A DNA stretch of 64,000 nucleotides from JAHFUI01 sp039931615 (GTDB lineage: Bacteria > Acidobacteriota > Vicinamibacteria > Vicinamibacterales > CAVVIG01). Each line of letters starts with the position of its first letter. Positions within the stretch are counted from its first letter, which is position 1. Shown piece by piece: positions 55,837-64,000 of the stretch. Below the pieces are notes generated by a model. That model did no database searches. It had not been told where the DNA came from and saw only the letters and a program-made list of their open reading frames with translations. The DNA lies in contig JBDTRR010000031.1 in assembly GCA_039931615.1 (NCBI GenBank), positions 3,843 through 67,842 of the forward strand, given 5' to 3'. The position numbers and the translations under genes were made by a program.

Positions 55837-56739
55837 ATGGACACCGCTGATCGCAAGGACATGACACGCCGGCTCGCCAGGGCGTTCCGGGTCACTCACG
55901 GCAAGAAATTCCGGCTCGGCAAGATCGATCCCGACGACACCGACGGGATCCCCTCGAAACAGGAAACGGAGGGTCTGCTGAAGCACGGGCTCGAGCAGCT
56001 GTTCGAGCTCCAGGAGAAACTCTACGCGCAGGGCACGTGGGCCGTCCTGGTGATCGTCCAGGCGATGGATGCCGCCGGCAAGGACAGCGTCGTCACCCAC
56101 GTGATGTCGGGCCTGAACCCCCAGGGCTGCCAGGTCTCGTCATTCAAGGCGCCCTCGGCCGAGGATCTCGCGCACGACTTTCTCTGGCGGACGACGCGGC
56201 AACTACCTCCGCGGGGGCATATCGGCGTCTTCAACCGCTCCTATTACGAAGAGGTGCTGGTGGCGCGCGTCCATCCGGAGATCCTCGCCGCCCAGGGGCT
56301 GCCGCCGGCCGTCGTCTCGCCGAAGATCTGGAAGGAGCGCTTCGAGGACATCAACGCCTTCGAACGCCACCTCCAGCGCAGCGGCGTGATCGTCCGCAAG
56401 TTCTTTCTCCACGTCTCGAAGAAGAAACAGCGGGAGCGCTTCCTGGAGCGGATCGAGCAGCCGGCGAAGAACTGGAAGTTCTCCAGGCGCGACGTCGAGG
56501 AGCGCGCTTCGTGGCGCGCCTACCAGGCGGCGTATGAAGACATGATCCGGCACACGGCCACGCCGGACGCGCCTTGGTACGTCGTGCCGGCGGATCACAA
56601 GTGGTTCACGCACCTGGTGGTCGCCGCGGCGCTGGTCGAGTCGTTGAAGGAGCTGGAGCTGTCGTTTCCAACGCTCGATCCGGCCAAACGCAAGGATCTC
56701 GAAGCGGCACGCAAGGCGCTGCAGCACGAGAAGGGCTAG
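55837..56739 (+). CDS. ppk2: Polyphosphate kinase 2 family protein
   Basis: 300 residues, single PPK2 domain. VLVIVQAMDAAGKDSVVTHV is Walker A (GKD variant typical of PPK2), FKAPSAEDLAHDFLWRTTRQ, GHIGVFNRSYYEEVLVARVH with Walker B-like FNRS, FERHLQRSGVIVRKFFLHVS and the lid region KKKQRERFLERIEQPAKNWK are all present. Such enzymes phosphorylate AMP/ADP or GDP with polyphosphate. The class (I, II or III) cannot be fixed by eye. A dyad and -10 lie upstream. Confidence 0.92.
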   Translation: MDTADRKDMTRRLARAFRVTHGKKFRLGKIDPDDTDGIPSKQETEGLLKHGLEQLFELQEKLYAQGTWAVLVIVQAMDAAGKDSVVTHVMSGLNPQGCQVSSFKAPSAEDLAHDFLWRTTRQLPPRGHIGVFNRSYYEEVLVARVHPEILAAQGLPPAVVSPKIWKERFEDINAFERHLQRSGVIVRKFFLHVSKKKQRERFLERIEQPAKNWKFSRRDVEERASWRAYQAAYEDMIRHTATPDAPWYVVPADHKWFTHLVVAAALVESLKELELSFPTLDPAKRKDLEAARKALQHEKG

Positions 56740-56754
56740 GGCAGGGTGGCTGAT

Positions 56755-56831
56755 TTGTCCTTTGTCCCTGGCCCTTCGTTCTTGGTCCGTCCTTCGTTCT
56801 TGGTCGTCCCTGGTTCTTGGTTCTTGGTCCG
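56755..56831. repeat. TTCTTGGTCC/CCTTCGT tandem tract (family B-like)
   Basis: Imperfect copies of CCTTCGTTCTTGGTCC-like units after the PPK2 stop, ending just before the convergent propeller gene. Confidence 0.7.
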
Positions 56832-56845
56832 CGATCCAGTGTCTC

Positions 56846-57874
56846 CTACTGCAGCACGCCAGTCGTGTTGCGCTTCGGCACGAACCCGACTGCGATCTTG
56901 GTGATTTCCTTCATCGTCCGGATGTCCACCACCGAGACGTCGTTGGTCACCGGGTTGGCCACGTATGCCGTCTTGCCGTCCGGTGTCAGCGTCACCCAGC
57001 CGGCGCCCTTGCCGGTCAGTTCCGCACCGCCGATCGGTTTCAGGTCCGGCAGCGAGTACGAGTACAGGTAGTTGTTCAACCGGCTGCAGACGACCAGCGT
57101 CTTGCCGTCGGCGGTCACCGCCATCCCGTGGGACGGATCGGACCCCTCGGGCACGGTCGCCTTCCCGGGCGGCAGGTCGGGGTTCTGGATCCGCTTGATC
57201 TCCTTGCGCGTCGCGAAATCGATCACGGCGAAGCCGTTGAGACCGGTCAACTGCGCGAAGATCCATCTGGTCGAGCCGTCGGGGTTCGAGTTGAATGTCA
57301 TCGGCCGGATGCCGAGGTCCATCTCCAGCGTCCAGGCCGGCTCTTCGGTCGCCGCGTCGATGACGTTGATCGTCTTCCCCTGAATCGATCCGGCCACCAC
57401 GTACTTGCCGTCGGGAGTGACATACGCGTTGTGGATGGTCCCCTTGGTCGGGATGTGCTTGACGTTCTTCATCGACGCCGTGTCGATGACGTCGACGCCG
57501 CCCGGCTCCTGGATGATCCCGACATAGACCCGTTTGCCGTCATGCCCGACCGCCATGTTGTTGGGGTGGCCGTTCAGCGGCACCTTTTTTATCACCTTCA
57601 GGGTCTTCGCGTCGACGATGTCGAGGGAGCTCTCGGCTTCGTCGCTGATGTAGATGCGGCTGCCGTCGGGCGCCACTCCGGCGCCGTGACTGACCTCGAT
57701 GCCGTCGATCACCCCGACCACCTTGTTGGTCGCCGGATCGATGATGTGGACGTTGTCGCCGGCGCTGTTGGTCTGGATGATCCGGACCTTCTTCTGCGCG
57801 GTCAACGGGACCGAGCACAGCACCGCGACGCCGGCCACCGCCAGCCACGGACGAATTGCCTGCGTGATCGTCAT
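56846..57874 (-). CDS. Secreted YVTN/YncE-type beta-propeller protein
   Basis: 342 residues from ATG 57874, which has AGGAGA at 6-nt spacing; the frame is open to 57979 but those codons are family D repeat. Signal peptide PWLAVAGVAVLCSVPLTAQ, then YVTN-type repeats: NVHIIDPATNKVVGVIDGIE, RIYISDEAESSLDIVDAKTL, GVDVIDTASMKNVKHIPTKG, KTLVVCSRLNNYLYSYSLPD and KTAYVANPVTNDVSVVDIRT. No catalytic motif; possibly a quinoprotein-like binding propeller. It may be the last member of the ankyrin-DUF1592-DUF1552-CxxCH group upstream. Confidence 0.83.
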   Translation of the reverse strand: MTITQAIRPWLAVAGVAVLCSVPLTAQKKVRIIQTNSAGDNVHIIDPATNKVVGVIDGIEVSHGAGVAPDGSRIYISDEAESSLDIVDAKTLKVIKKVPLNGHPNNMAVGHDGKRVYVGIIQEPGGVDVIDTASMKNVKHIPTKGTIHNAYVTPDGKYVVAGSIQGKTINVIDAATEEPAWTLEMDLGIRPMTFNSNPDGSTRWIFAQLTGLNGFAVIDFATRKEIKRIQNPDLPPGKATVPEGSDPSHGMAVTADGKTLVVCSRLNNYLYSYSLPDLKPIGGAELTGKGAGWVTLTPDGKTAYVANPVTNDVSVVDIRTMKEITKIAVGFVPKRNTTGVLQ

Positions 57875-57910
57875 CGTCTTCTCCTGCACCGGATTTGCAC
57901 CGGCACCCAC

Positions 57911-57985
57911 GAATCCGGCTGAAGCCGGATCCCACGTTAGAGGGAGACCCCAACGAATCCGGCTGAAGCCGGATCCCACGTCTGA
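57911..57985. repeat. Two family D half-elements
   Basis: Two direct copies of GAATCCGGCTGAAGCCGGAT with CCCACGT tails, between the propeller gene and the CxxCH protein gene. Confidence 0.85.
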
Positions 57986-57991
57986 GGGGGA

Positions 57992-58456
57992 CTATTTCGC
58001 CGGCTGTCCAAGAATCCAGGCTTTCAGCGTCTGCCACTCCGCGTCGTTCTGCGAGCTCCAGTGCTTGCCGCCGTTGTGATAGAAGTCGCCGCCGGCCTGT
58101 TCCTCGAGCGGGTGCAGGAGCAGCTTGCTCTTCAAGTTGCCGGCCGCCGCCACCCGCCGCATCGCCTCGAAGTTCTTGCGCGAATCCTCCTCATTCCAGG
58201 AGGCGCTGCCGGGCGCGAGCGGCTGCAGACGCAGCGGCGTGCCCGACCCGTGGCAGGCAATGCACCGGGCATGGCCTGGCCGTTTGGTGAGGAAGATCGG
58301 CTGGACCCGTGTCTTGAAGAACTCGTAGTCCAAAGACGCGGCGCCGCTGGTGGCGGCCTGACCGCCGCTCTGGCCGTTCTGTCCGACGCTCCGCCCCTGG
58401 GCCCCGCCGACCGACGACGCCGCGACGAGCAGCAGCAATGCAACGAGCGGACGCAT
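57992..58456 (-). CDS. Small exported c-type-cytochrome-like protein
   Basis: 154 residues from ATG 58456, chosen because GGAGG precedes it. Signal peptide VALLLLVAASSVGGAQG. One haem-binding motif CIACH in ARCIACHGSGTPLRLQPL, preceded by FFKTRVQPIFLTKRPGHARC, a form common in planctomycete-type cytochrome C domain proteins. The C-terminus (GGDFYHNGGKHWSSQNDAEW, TLKAWILGQ) is typical of that group. Encoded directly after DUF1552. Confidence 0.8.
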   Translation of the reverse strand: MRPLVALLLLVAASSVGGAQGRSVGQNGQSGGQAATSGAASLDYEFFKTRVQPIFLTKRPGHARCIACHGSGTPLRLQPLAPGSASWNEEDSRKNFEAMRRVAAAGNLKSKLLLHPLEEQAGGDFYHNGGKHWSSQNDAEWQTLKAWILGQPAK

Positions 58457-58477
58457 GACCACCTCCAGACGGCTGAA

Positions 58478-59803
58478 TCAGAGCTCGAGTTTTCCGGTAC
58501 TGTCGCCGAAGCTCTCCTGGTGAACCCCGACCTTGTCCATCATGCTCAAGAGCAGGTTCGACATCGGCGTCTGCGGCGCCGCCACGATATGCCGGTTCCC
58601 CGCCAGCTGTCCAGAGGCGTGGCCGAGAATGACCAGCGGCAGCGGCCCGTGATCGTGCTGATTCCCGTTGCTCATGCTGCTGCCGTAGAGAATCATCGAG
58701 TGATCGAGCAGCGTGCCGTCGCCGTCTGGCGTCGCGGCGAGCTTGCCGATGAAGTAGGCCAGCATCTGGACGTGGTACTTGTTGATCAGCGCGAACTGGT
58801 CCATCCGCTCCTTGACGTTGGCATGATGCGAGGAGCCGTGGAATCCGCCGCGATTGCCGCTCAGCGGGTAGCTCGCCGGGCTGAGGTCCTTGGCGAACAT
58901 CAGCGTCGAGACCCGGGTCGTCTCGCTCTGGTAGGCCAGCGTCAGCAGATCGAACATCAGCTTGACGTGCTCCTCGAAAGCCTCGGGCGTGCCGACCGGC
59001 GCGTCCGGGACGCTCAGCGGGTCGGCTGACTGCGCGTTCCGATCGAGGACCGTCTTGATGCGGCGCTCGATCTCGCGGATGTCGTCGAGATAGCCGTCGA
59101 CCCGCATCCGGTCGGTGGCCGGCAGCCCGCGCTGCAGCGAGACCGTCTGCTCGCGAATCGAGTCGAGGATGCTGCGATCCTCGCGCTTGCGCCGGAGACG
59201 CTGCTCGGTCGTGCCGCCGTCGCCGAACAACTTCTCGAACACCGCCTGCGGGCTGTTTTCCACCGGCAGCGGCACCGTCGGGGTCCGCCAGGCGATGGTG
59301 TTGAAATACGCGCAGCCGTAGCCGGCGCCGCAGCTCAGGCTGGCTTCCTCGATGCCCAGTTCGAGCGACGGCAGCGGGGTGTCCTGGCTGATGTGCTCGG
59401 CGACGATCTGATCGACGGTGACGCCGACGCGCACGGCATTCTTCTGCGGCCGGCCGCCGCTGAGGAAGATGGCCGCCGAGCGGGCATGCTCGGCCCCGGC
59501 GTCGGCGCCGGTGGCGCTGGCGTGCACCAGGTTGCTGACCACCGAGACGTGCTCACGAAACTTCTCGAGCGGGGCGAGCGTGTCCGTGAACTCGAATGCC
59601 TTTCCTTCGGCGGCCGGCGTCCACTTCGACATCGTCGCGCCGTGCGGCACGTAGATGCAGCCGAACCGCGTCCCCGGCATCGCCGCCGTCTTCCGCAGCA
59701 CCGTCTGCGCGCCGACCATCGACTCGAGGAATGGCAGCGCCATCGTGACGCCGGCGCCGCGCAGGAAGGTGCGCCGGGACAGGTGCTTCTTGGTGAGATA
59801 CAT
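58478..59803 (-). CDS. DUF1552 family exported protein
   Basis: 441 residues. A twin-arginine-like signal (LSRRTFLRGAGVTMALPFLE) is followed by the DUF1552 core: TRFGCIYVPHGATMSKWTP, LSGGRPQKNAVRVGVTVDQI, LELGIEEASLSCGAGYGCAY, DRMRVDGYLDDIREIERRIK and LLDHSMILYGSSMSNGNQHD. ATG 59803 fits the signal. DUF1552 proteins form a superfamily with sulfatase/DUF1501-like folds and are nearly always next to DUF1592/PSD-type cytochromes, as here. Confidence 0.9.
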   Translation of the reverse strand: MYLTKKHLSRRTFLRGAGVTMALPFLESMVGAQTVLRKTAAMPGTRFGCIYVPHGATMSKWTPAAEGKAFEFTDTLAPLEKFREHVSVVSNLVHASATGADAGAEHARSAAIFLSGGRPQKNAVRVGVTVDQIVAEHISQDTPLPSLELGIEEASLSCGAGYGCAYFNTIAWRTPTVPLPVENSPQAVFEKLFGDGGTTEQRLRRKREDRSILDSIREQTVSLQRGLPATDRMRVDGYLDDIREIERRIKTVLDRNAQSADPLSVPDAPVGTPEAFEEHVKLMFDLLTLAYQSETTRVSTLMFAKDLSPASYPLSGNRGGFHGSSHHANVKERMDQFALINKYHVQMLAYFIGKLAATPDGDGTLLDHSMILYGSSMSNGNQHDHGPLPLVILGHASGQLAGNRHIVAAPQTPMSNLLLSMMDKVGVHQESFGDSTGKLEL

Positions 59804-59856
59804 CGGTGATACTCCTGCTTCGAGCCGCCGCCTGGGGCGGCAGTCGAAGCGTCCGG

Positions 59857-62403
59857 TTAGCGATTCGTGGCGCTGGCAGCCGGAGGCGCGGCGCCGGACG
59901 CCGTTCTCATCTGAAACGGATCGCTCTTGACGATCGCCAGCACCAGCGACGAGAACCGGTAGTCGTGGCGCGCCGCCTCCCGCGTGATGGCGCGAACGGC
60001 CGGCATATCGTAGTAGTGCGCGACGCGGCCGACGCCGTACATCAATAGCTTCTCGGTCATCGTCTGGACGAAGGCATCGGGGTAGTTCAGCAGCGCCCGG
60101 CGCAGGCTCTCGGCGCCGTCGACCGGCGTGCCGTCGACCAGTTTGCCGGAGGCGTCGATGCGGACGCCCGACTCGGCCGTCCGCCAATGGCCGACGCCGT
60201 CGAAGTTCTCCAGCGCCAGTCCGATCGGATCCATGATCTGGTGGCAGCCCAGGCATGGCTGATTGGTGCGATGCTGGACCATCTTGTCGCGCACCGACAG
60301 CGCTTCCTCGGCAACGCCCTGGCCGGTCTTCTTCTCCGGAAAGGCCGGAACGTTGGGAGGCGGAAGCGGCGGCGGCGTGCCGAGCAGGTTCTCCAGGATC
60401 CAGGCCCCGCGGGTCACCGGCGAGGTGCGATTCGGCGCCGAGGTGACGGTCAGCATGCTGCCCTGGCCCAGCAGTCCACGGCGTGCCTGGTCCGCCACCG
60501 CGACGCGCCGGAAATCGCTGCCGTAGACGTTCGGGATGCCGTAGTGTTTCGCCAGCCGCTCGTTGACGAACGTGTAGTCGGCGTTCATCAGGTCGAACAC
60601 GCTGCGATCCTCGTGCACCACGCTGTCGAACAGCAGCTCGGTCTCGCGCTGGAAGGCCTGCCGCAGGTTGTCGTCGAAGTTGGGATAGACCAGGACGTCG
60701 GGATTGCGGTTGCGCAGCTCGCGCAGGAACAGCCACTGGCCGGCGAAATTGCTGACCAGCGCCCGCGATCGCGGGTCGCCCAGCATCCGCCGGACCTGCC
60801 GCTCGAGCACCGCGGGATCCTTGAGCGCGCCCTGCTCGGCCGTCCGCAGCAGCTCCTCGTCGGGAATGCTGCTCCAGAGGAAAAACGACAGCCGCGACGC
60901 GATCTCGACGTCGCTCAGCCGATAGGGGGTGCCGGCGGGCAGGTTGGCCGGATCCCGCTCGAAGCGGAACACGAAGTTCGGATCGGTGAGAATCCGGCGC
61001 AGACCCATCTCGATGCCGGCGTCGAAATCGCCGCCCTGGCGGCCGGTGCGGTAGAACGACAGCAGCGGCGCCAGGTCCGCGGCGGTCACCGGACGCCGGA
61101 AGGCCCGTCTGGCCAGCGTCGACAGGATCGTCCGGGCGCAGGCGGTCTCGTCCGCCGCCGCGCGGTCCGCCGACCCTGCCGCGCCGGAGCCTTGGGCGGA
61201 GGCGGGACGGCAGACGAAGATCCGGGCGCGGCTCGGCGTCTCGCCAGGGCCGGTGATGTTGTATGGACCGAGGATTTCGACGCCCGACAGATGCGGCACC
61301 GTCGTGTAGCCGAACTGCACGCCGGTCTGGAGATCGGCGGTCGTCGCGTCGAAGCGCTGGAACAGATCGTCGACGTAGGCCGCGCTCTTCTTGACGAAGG
61401 TGACGGCAACGGTCTGCGGTCCGGCCTTGATCGGCAGCCGGACTTCGAGCGGAACCGCCGGACCGCCGCCCGCCCCTCCGCCCCGGATGTAGTAATACGG
61501 CACCGAGCGCAGGTCGATCAGCTTGACCCGCTCGCCGTTGACGCTCAGCTCGAGCTGCTCGTCCTTGGCGGCGCCGCCGTACTGCGGACCGAAGTTCACC
61601 TTCAACAGCGAGAACTTGAACAGGTATTCGCCGTCGACGGGAAAATTGTGGCGGATCACGATGCCGCCGCGGGTGCCGACGGGCAATCCCTCGATGTGGC
61701 GATCCTGCGAGAGATCGCCGCGCACCTTGTAGGTGACGGAGAGCGGACCGAGGTCGGTGTTGCCCACGGCCAGCCGGCTGATCTTGCCGGCGGCGCCGAC
61801 GTAGCGCTCGATCAGCGCCGGCGAGGTGCCGAGCACGTCGGCGATATTGTCGAACCCTTCCGTCGAATCATCGGGCGGCAGCATCGTCGCCGTCTCGACG
61901 TCGAGCGCGAGCAGGTCGCGGATGACGTTGGCGTATTCGTTGCGGTTCAGGCGGTGCAGGGTGGTCGCGCCCGGATCCGGCTTCGCCGCGGCGGCGCTGT
62001 CGATCGAGGTCTCGATCGTCCGCCGCAGCCCTTCCAGCGTGGCCCGATCGGGACGGCGCGCCGCGCTCGGCGGCATCAGGCCGGCGCGCAGCTTCTTGAT
62101 CACCTTTTCCCAGGTCTCGCCATCCACCGGATGCTCTGGATCAAGTCTGGCCAGCGTCAGGCCGCCGGTTTTCGCCGCGTCGCTGTGGCAGGTGACGCAA
62201 TACTGGTCGAGCACCGCGCGCGGCGACGGGCCGGGCGCCGAGGCAGGCGGCGTCTGTCCCTGTCCGCTGATGGATGGCGCGCCGGACCATCCCCCAAGCA
62301 GGATCAGGACCATCGGCAACGAACACGCGGCCACCCGATACGCCAGGGAGCGCCGGGCGCTGACGGATTCGCGGGCCGCCGGGGGTTGGACGAACCGCCT
62401 CAT
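59857..62403 (-). CDS. DUF1592-type planctomycete-cytochrome multidomain protein
   Basis: 848 residues. Signal helix VAACSLPMVLILLGGW; an N-terminal cytochrome domain with haem motif QYCVTCHSDAAKTGG (about 70). Then DUF1587 (TLHRLNRNEYANVIRDLLAL), DUF1595 (ARTILSTLARRAFRRPVTAA), DUF1592 (FFLWSSIPDEELLRTAEQGA), DUF1588 (GLLGQGSMLTVTSAPNRTSP and RTNQPCLGCHQIMDPIGLAL, a second CxxCH) and DUF1585 at the end. ATG 62403 overlaps the ankyrin stop (ATGA). Thought to act in periplasmic redox chemistry; substrate unknown. Confidence 0.92.
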   Translation of the reverse strand: MRRFVQPPAARESVSARRSLAYRVAACSLPMVLILLGGWSGAPSISGQGQTPPASAPGPSPRAVLDQYCVTCHSDAAKTGGLTLARLDPEHPVDGETWEKVIKKLRAGLMPPSAARRPDRATLEGLRRTIETSIDSAAAAKPDPGATTLHRLNRNEYANVIRDLLALDVETATMLPPDDSTEGFDNIADVLGTSPALIERYVGAAGKISRLAVGNTDLGPLSVTYKVRGDLSQDRHIEGLPVGTRGGIVIRHNFPVDGEYLFKFSLLKVNFGPQYGGAAKDEQLELSVNGERVKLIDLRSVPYYYIRGGGAGGGPAVPLEVRLPIKAGPQTVAVTFVKKSAAYVDDLFQRFDATTADLQTGVQFGYTTVPHLSGVEILGPYNITGPGETPSRARIFVCRPASAQGSGAAGSADRAAADETACARTILSTLARRAFRRPVTAADLAPLLSFYRTGRQGGDFDAGIEMGLRRILTDPNFVFRFERDPANLPAGTPYRLSDVEIASRLSFFLWSSIPDEELLRTAEQGALKDPAVLERQVRRMLGDPRSRALVSNFAGQWLFLRELRNRNPDVLVYPNFDDNLRQAFQRETELLFDSVVHEDRSVFDLMNADYTFVNERLAKHYGIPNVYGSDFRRVAVADQARRGLLGQGSMLTVTSAPNRTSPVTRGAWILENLLGTPPPLPPPNVPAFPEKKTGQGVAEEALSVRDKMVQHRTNQPCLGCHQIMDPIGLALENFDGVGHWRTAESGVRIDASGKLVDGTPVDGAESLRRALLNYPDAFVQTMTEKLLMYGVGRVAHYYDMPAVRAITREAARHDYRFSSLVLAIVKSDPFQMRTASGAAPPAASATNR

Positions 62404-63929
62404 GACTTCGCCAGCAGCTGCTGCAGCAGGGCGATGGTGCTCGGCTTGCGCACCGGCGGCTGCACGGCCAGGAAGACACCCTCGGCGAAGGTCATCGGCG
62501 TCCGCGCCTGTAGGTCCTTCACATCGGCCTTCGCCCCGTGCTCCGCCAGCAGCGTGATCATCGCGTCGAACCCGCGGTTGGCGGCGCCGTGCATGGCGGT
62601 GAATCCCTGCGAGTTGACCGCGTGGACGTCGTTACCCTGCTCCAGACAGAGCCGGGCGGCGTCGAGATACTCCTGATCGGATCGGCTGTAGGTCTGGGCG
62701 ACCACCCAGTTGATCCCGGCCGCCGCCATCAGCGGCGTCGCGCCGTCGTGGCTGCCCAGGTTGGGATCGGCCCCGTGAGCGAGCAGCAGCCGCATCAGCG
62801 TCACGTCGCCTGACAGCGCGGCGCGAAGAAATGGCGTCTGGCCGTCGAAGTTGGCCCAGTTGGCGCTGACCTGATAGAAGCCGCGGAAGGGCGTGGTATT
62901 GACGCGCGCGTTGGGATTGGCGCCGCGCGCCAGCAGCGTCTCGATCAACTCCATCGGGTCGCGCCGATCGGCGATCGGCGCCGGCGTGTCGCGCGTGTAG
63001 TCGGGATTGCGCATCTCGACGGCGGCATAGAGCGGTGTGCGCTTGTAGAAGGCGTCGGCGGCATTCGGGTCCGCCCCCTGGTCCAGCAGGAACATCGCCA
63101 GCTCGATGTGGTTGTTGGTGATGGCAACGACCAGCGGCGCGGTGCCGTTGGCGGCGGGACGATTGACGTCGGCCCCGGCCTCGATCAGCCGCCGCGCCAT
63201 CTCCAGATTGCCTTCGCGCGCCGCGAAGAGCAGCGGTGTCATGCCCCCGGACGGGCTCGGCACCGCGCGCGACCGGTAGATGCCGGGACCGTGCGCGCCG
63301 ATATCGCCCGAGGCCGCCTGCGGTGCGCCGGTCGTCCCGTCCGGCACGCTGACCGTGGTCTGCGCGTCGACCTCGGCGCCGTGCGCCAGCAGCAGTGTGA
63401 CGACGGCGGGATGATTTTCGAGGACCGCCCACATCAAGGCGGTCTGGCCGCGCACGCCTTCCTTCGCGTTCACGGCGGCGCCCCGGTCGAGCAAGAGCGC
63501 CACGGCATCGGCCCGCCCCGTCCTCGCAGCGGTCATCAACGCGGTTTCGCCGCCCGGGTTGGCGGTGTTCGGATCGGCGCCGCCCTGCAGCAGCGCGCCG
63601 ATCATCGACGCATTGCCGTTGACGCTGGCGAGATAGAGCGGCGTCACCCCGTAGCGGGTGGTCGCGCCGACCCTGGCGCCGGCGCGGATCAACAGCCGCG
63701 CCGACTCGAGGTCGTCGCGCCGCGCCGCCCAATGCAGCGCCGTGGTGCCGTCGGGCTGGCCGGCGTTGACGTCGATCTTCTGTTGGAGCAGCGTCCGCAC
63801 CGCCTCGCGATCGGCGCGCATGACGGCTTCCGTCAGCCGCAGATCGCTGCTGGCGGCGCGAACGCCGCCAGCCATCACCACGCCCATCGCGAGTCCGGCG
63901 ACACACCTCTGGAGCATAGGATGGGACAT
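62400..63929 (-). CDS. Exported ankyrin-repeat protein heading the DUF1592/DUF1552 operon
   Basis: 509 residues from ATG 63929 (63917 also possible). A signal peptide (CVAGLAMGVVMAGGVRAASS) precedes at least eight ankyrin repeats: GTTALHWAARRDDLESARLL, GVTPLYLASVNGNASMIGAL, GETALMTAARTGRADAVALL, GQTALMWAVLENHPAVVTLL, MTPLLFAAREGNLEMARRLI, GTAPLVVAITNNHIELAMFL, GQTPFLRAALSGDVTLMRLL and GATPLMAAAGINW. A close relative of the ankyrin gene at 39929-41983. Translational coupling to DUF1592 suggests it binds that protein in the periplasm. Confidence 0.88.
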   Translation of the reverse strand: MSHPMLQRCVAGLAMGVVMAGGVRAASSDLRLTEAVMRADREAVRTLLQQKIDVNAGQPDGTTALHWAARRDDLESARLLIRAGARVGATTRYGVTPLYLASVNGNASMIGALLQGGADPNTANPGGETALMTAARTGRADAVALLLDRGAAVNAKEGVRGQTALMWAVLENHPAVVTLLLAHGAEVDAQTTVSVPDGTTGAPQAASGDIGAHGPGIYRSRAVPSPSGGMTPLLFAAREGNLEMARRLIEAGADVNRPAANGTAPLVVAITNNHIELAMFLLDQGADPNAADAFYKRTPLYAAVEMRNPDYTRDTPAPIADRRDPMELIETLLARGANPNARVNTTPFRGFYQVSANWANFDGQTPFLRAALSGDVTLMRLLLAHGADPNLGSHDGATPLMAAAGINWVVAQTYSRSDQEYLDAARLCLEQGNDVHAVNSQGFTAMHGAANRGFDAMITLLAEHGAKADVKDLQARTPMTFAEGVFLAVQPPVRKPSTIALLQQLLAKS

Positions 63930-64000
63930 ACGGCCACAGTCTAGCCCCAGTACAAGCGCGTTTATAGATCGACGTGTAAACAAAAAGCTCGAAATGTCCG

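Noticed and set aside
57875..57979. N-terminal extension of the YVTN propeller (MGSGFSRI...)
   Set aside because: Encoded by family D repeats and placed before a good ribosome site and signal peptide at ATG 57874.
1..64000. tRNA, rRNA and riboswitch search by eye
   Set aside because: No TTCGAATC-type T-loop with a matching acceptor stem, no rRNA landmark and no riboswitch core was seen in the gaps. A covariance-model scan would be decisive.

Overview
The window is high-GC, gene-dense bacterial DNA that looks like Acidobacteriota, probably the Vicinamibacteria (subdivision 6) side of the phylum. That placement is an inference from family content: TIGR03435/DUF3738 proteins, including an M56-peptidase fusion; an acidobacterial VWFA-type secreted protein beside an Oar-like TonB-dependent receptor; two DUF6152 proteins; a DUF1592/DUF1552 pair; and ankyrin proteins with signal peptides. 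Genes are closely packed with frequent 1-8 nt stop/start overlaps. No rRNA, tRNA, CRISPR array, prophage or intact insertion sequence was recognised.

Layout. 1-15.7 kb is mostly housekeeping: exonuclease III (3' end only), aspartate kinase, peptidase T, an HD-GYP response regulator, signal peptidase I, a PilZ protein, PurA, an AAA ATPase with a Walker A Lys-to-Arg change, RNase III fused to an N-terminal DUF2007-like domain, a SpoIIE-type phosphatase, a trans-sulfuration PLP enzyme, DedA, CutA and FtsB. 14.4-16.0 kb is a glnB-amtB nitrogen operon. 16.8-26.3 kb is an unusual set: RibD-type reductase, class I methyltransferase, FkbM methyltransferase, second methyltransferase, GT4 glycosyltransferase, a 6-pyruvoyl-tetrahydropterin-synthase-fold protein that has lost its catalytic residues, an MDR dehydrogenase without catalytic-zinc ligands, a CDP-alcohol phosphatidyltransferase, GTP cyclohydrolase II and a membrane sulfatase/LtaS-like enzyme. 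Read together they suggest a GTP-derived, glycosylated, methylated and possibly membrane-anchored product. This is my main candidate for an undescribed system.

26.3-43.4 kb holds DUF2277, a serine-hydrolase remnant, a two-subunit molybdenum hydroxylase, the VWFA/TonB-receptor pair, a BlaI-M56/TIGR03435 regulatory pair with two dyads in its promoter, a second TIGR03435 protein, DUF4126, an ankyrin protein and two small membrane proteins. 43.5-54.3 kb contains secreted proteins: a frameshifted carboxypeptidase-regulatory-like gene, a sugar dehydrogenase, three paralogues of an unnamed secreted family (two directly followed by DUF6152 genes), MaoC, MOSC, DinB and an SMP-30-like protein. 54.5-64 kb holds a MetE-like methyltransferase, PPK2, a YVTN beta-propeller protein and an ankyrin -> DUF1592 -> DUF1552 -> CxxCH operon.

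A second theme is intergenic repeats. Four families recur at gene ends: AATTAGG/CACAATT heptamers that often fold on themselves; CGTGGTTT-like tracts; GCGAGGC...GCCTCCGGCGGGGC hairpins; and GTACGTGGG-bounded palindromes. Several run into coding sequence and supply C-terminal residues or stop codons.
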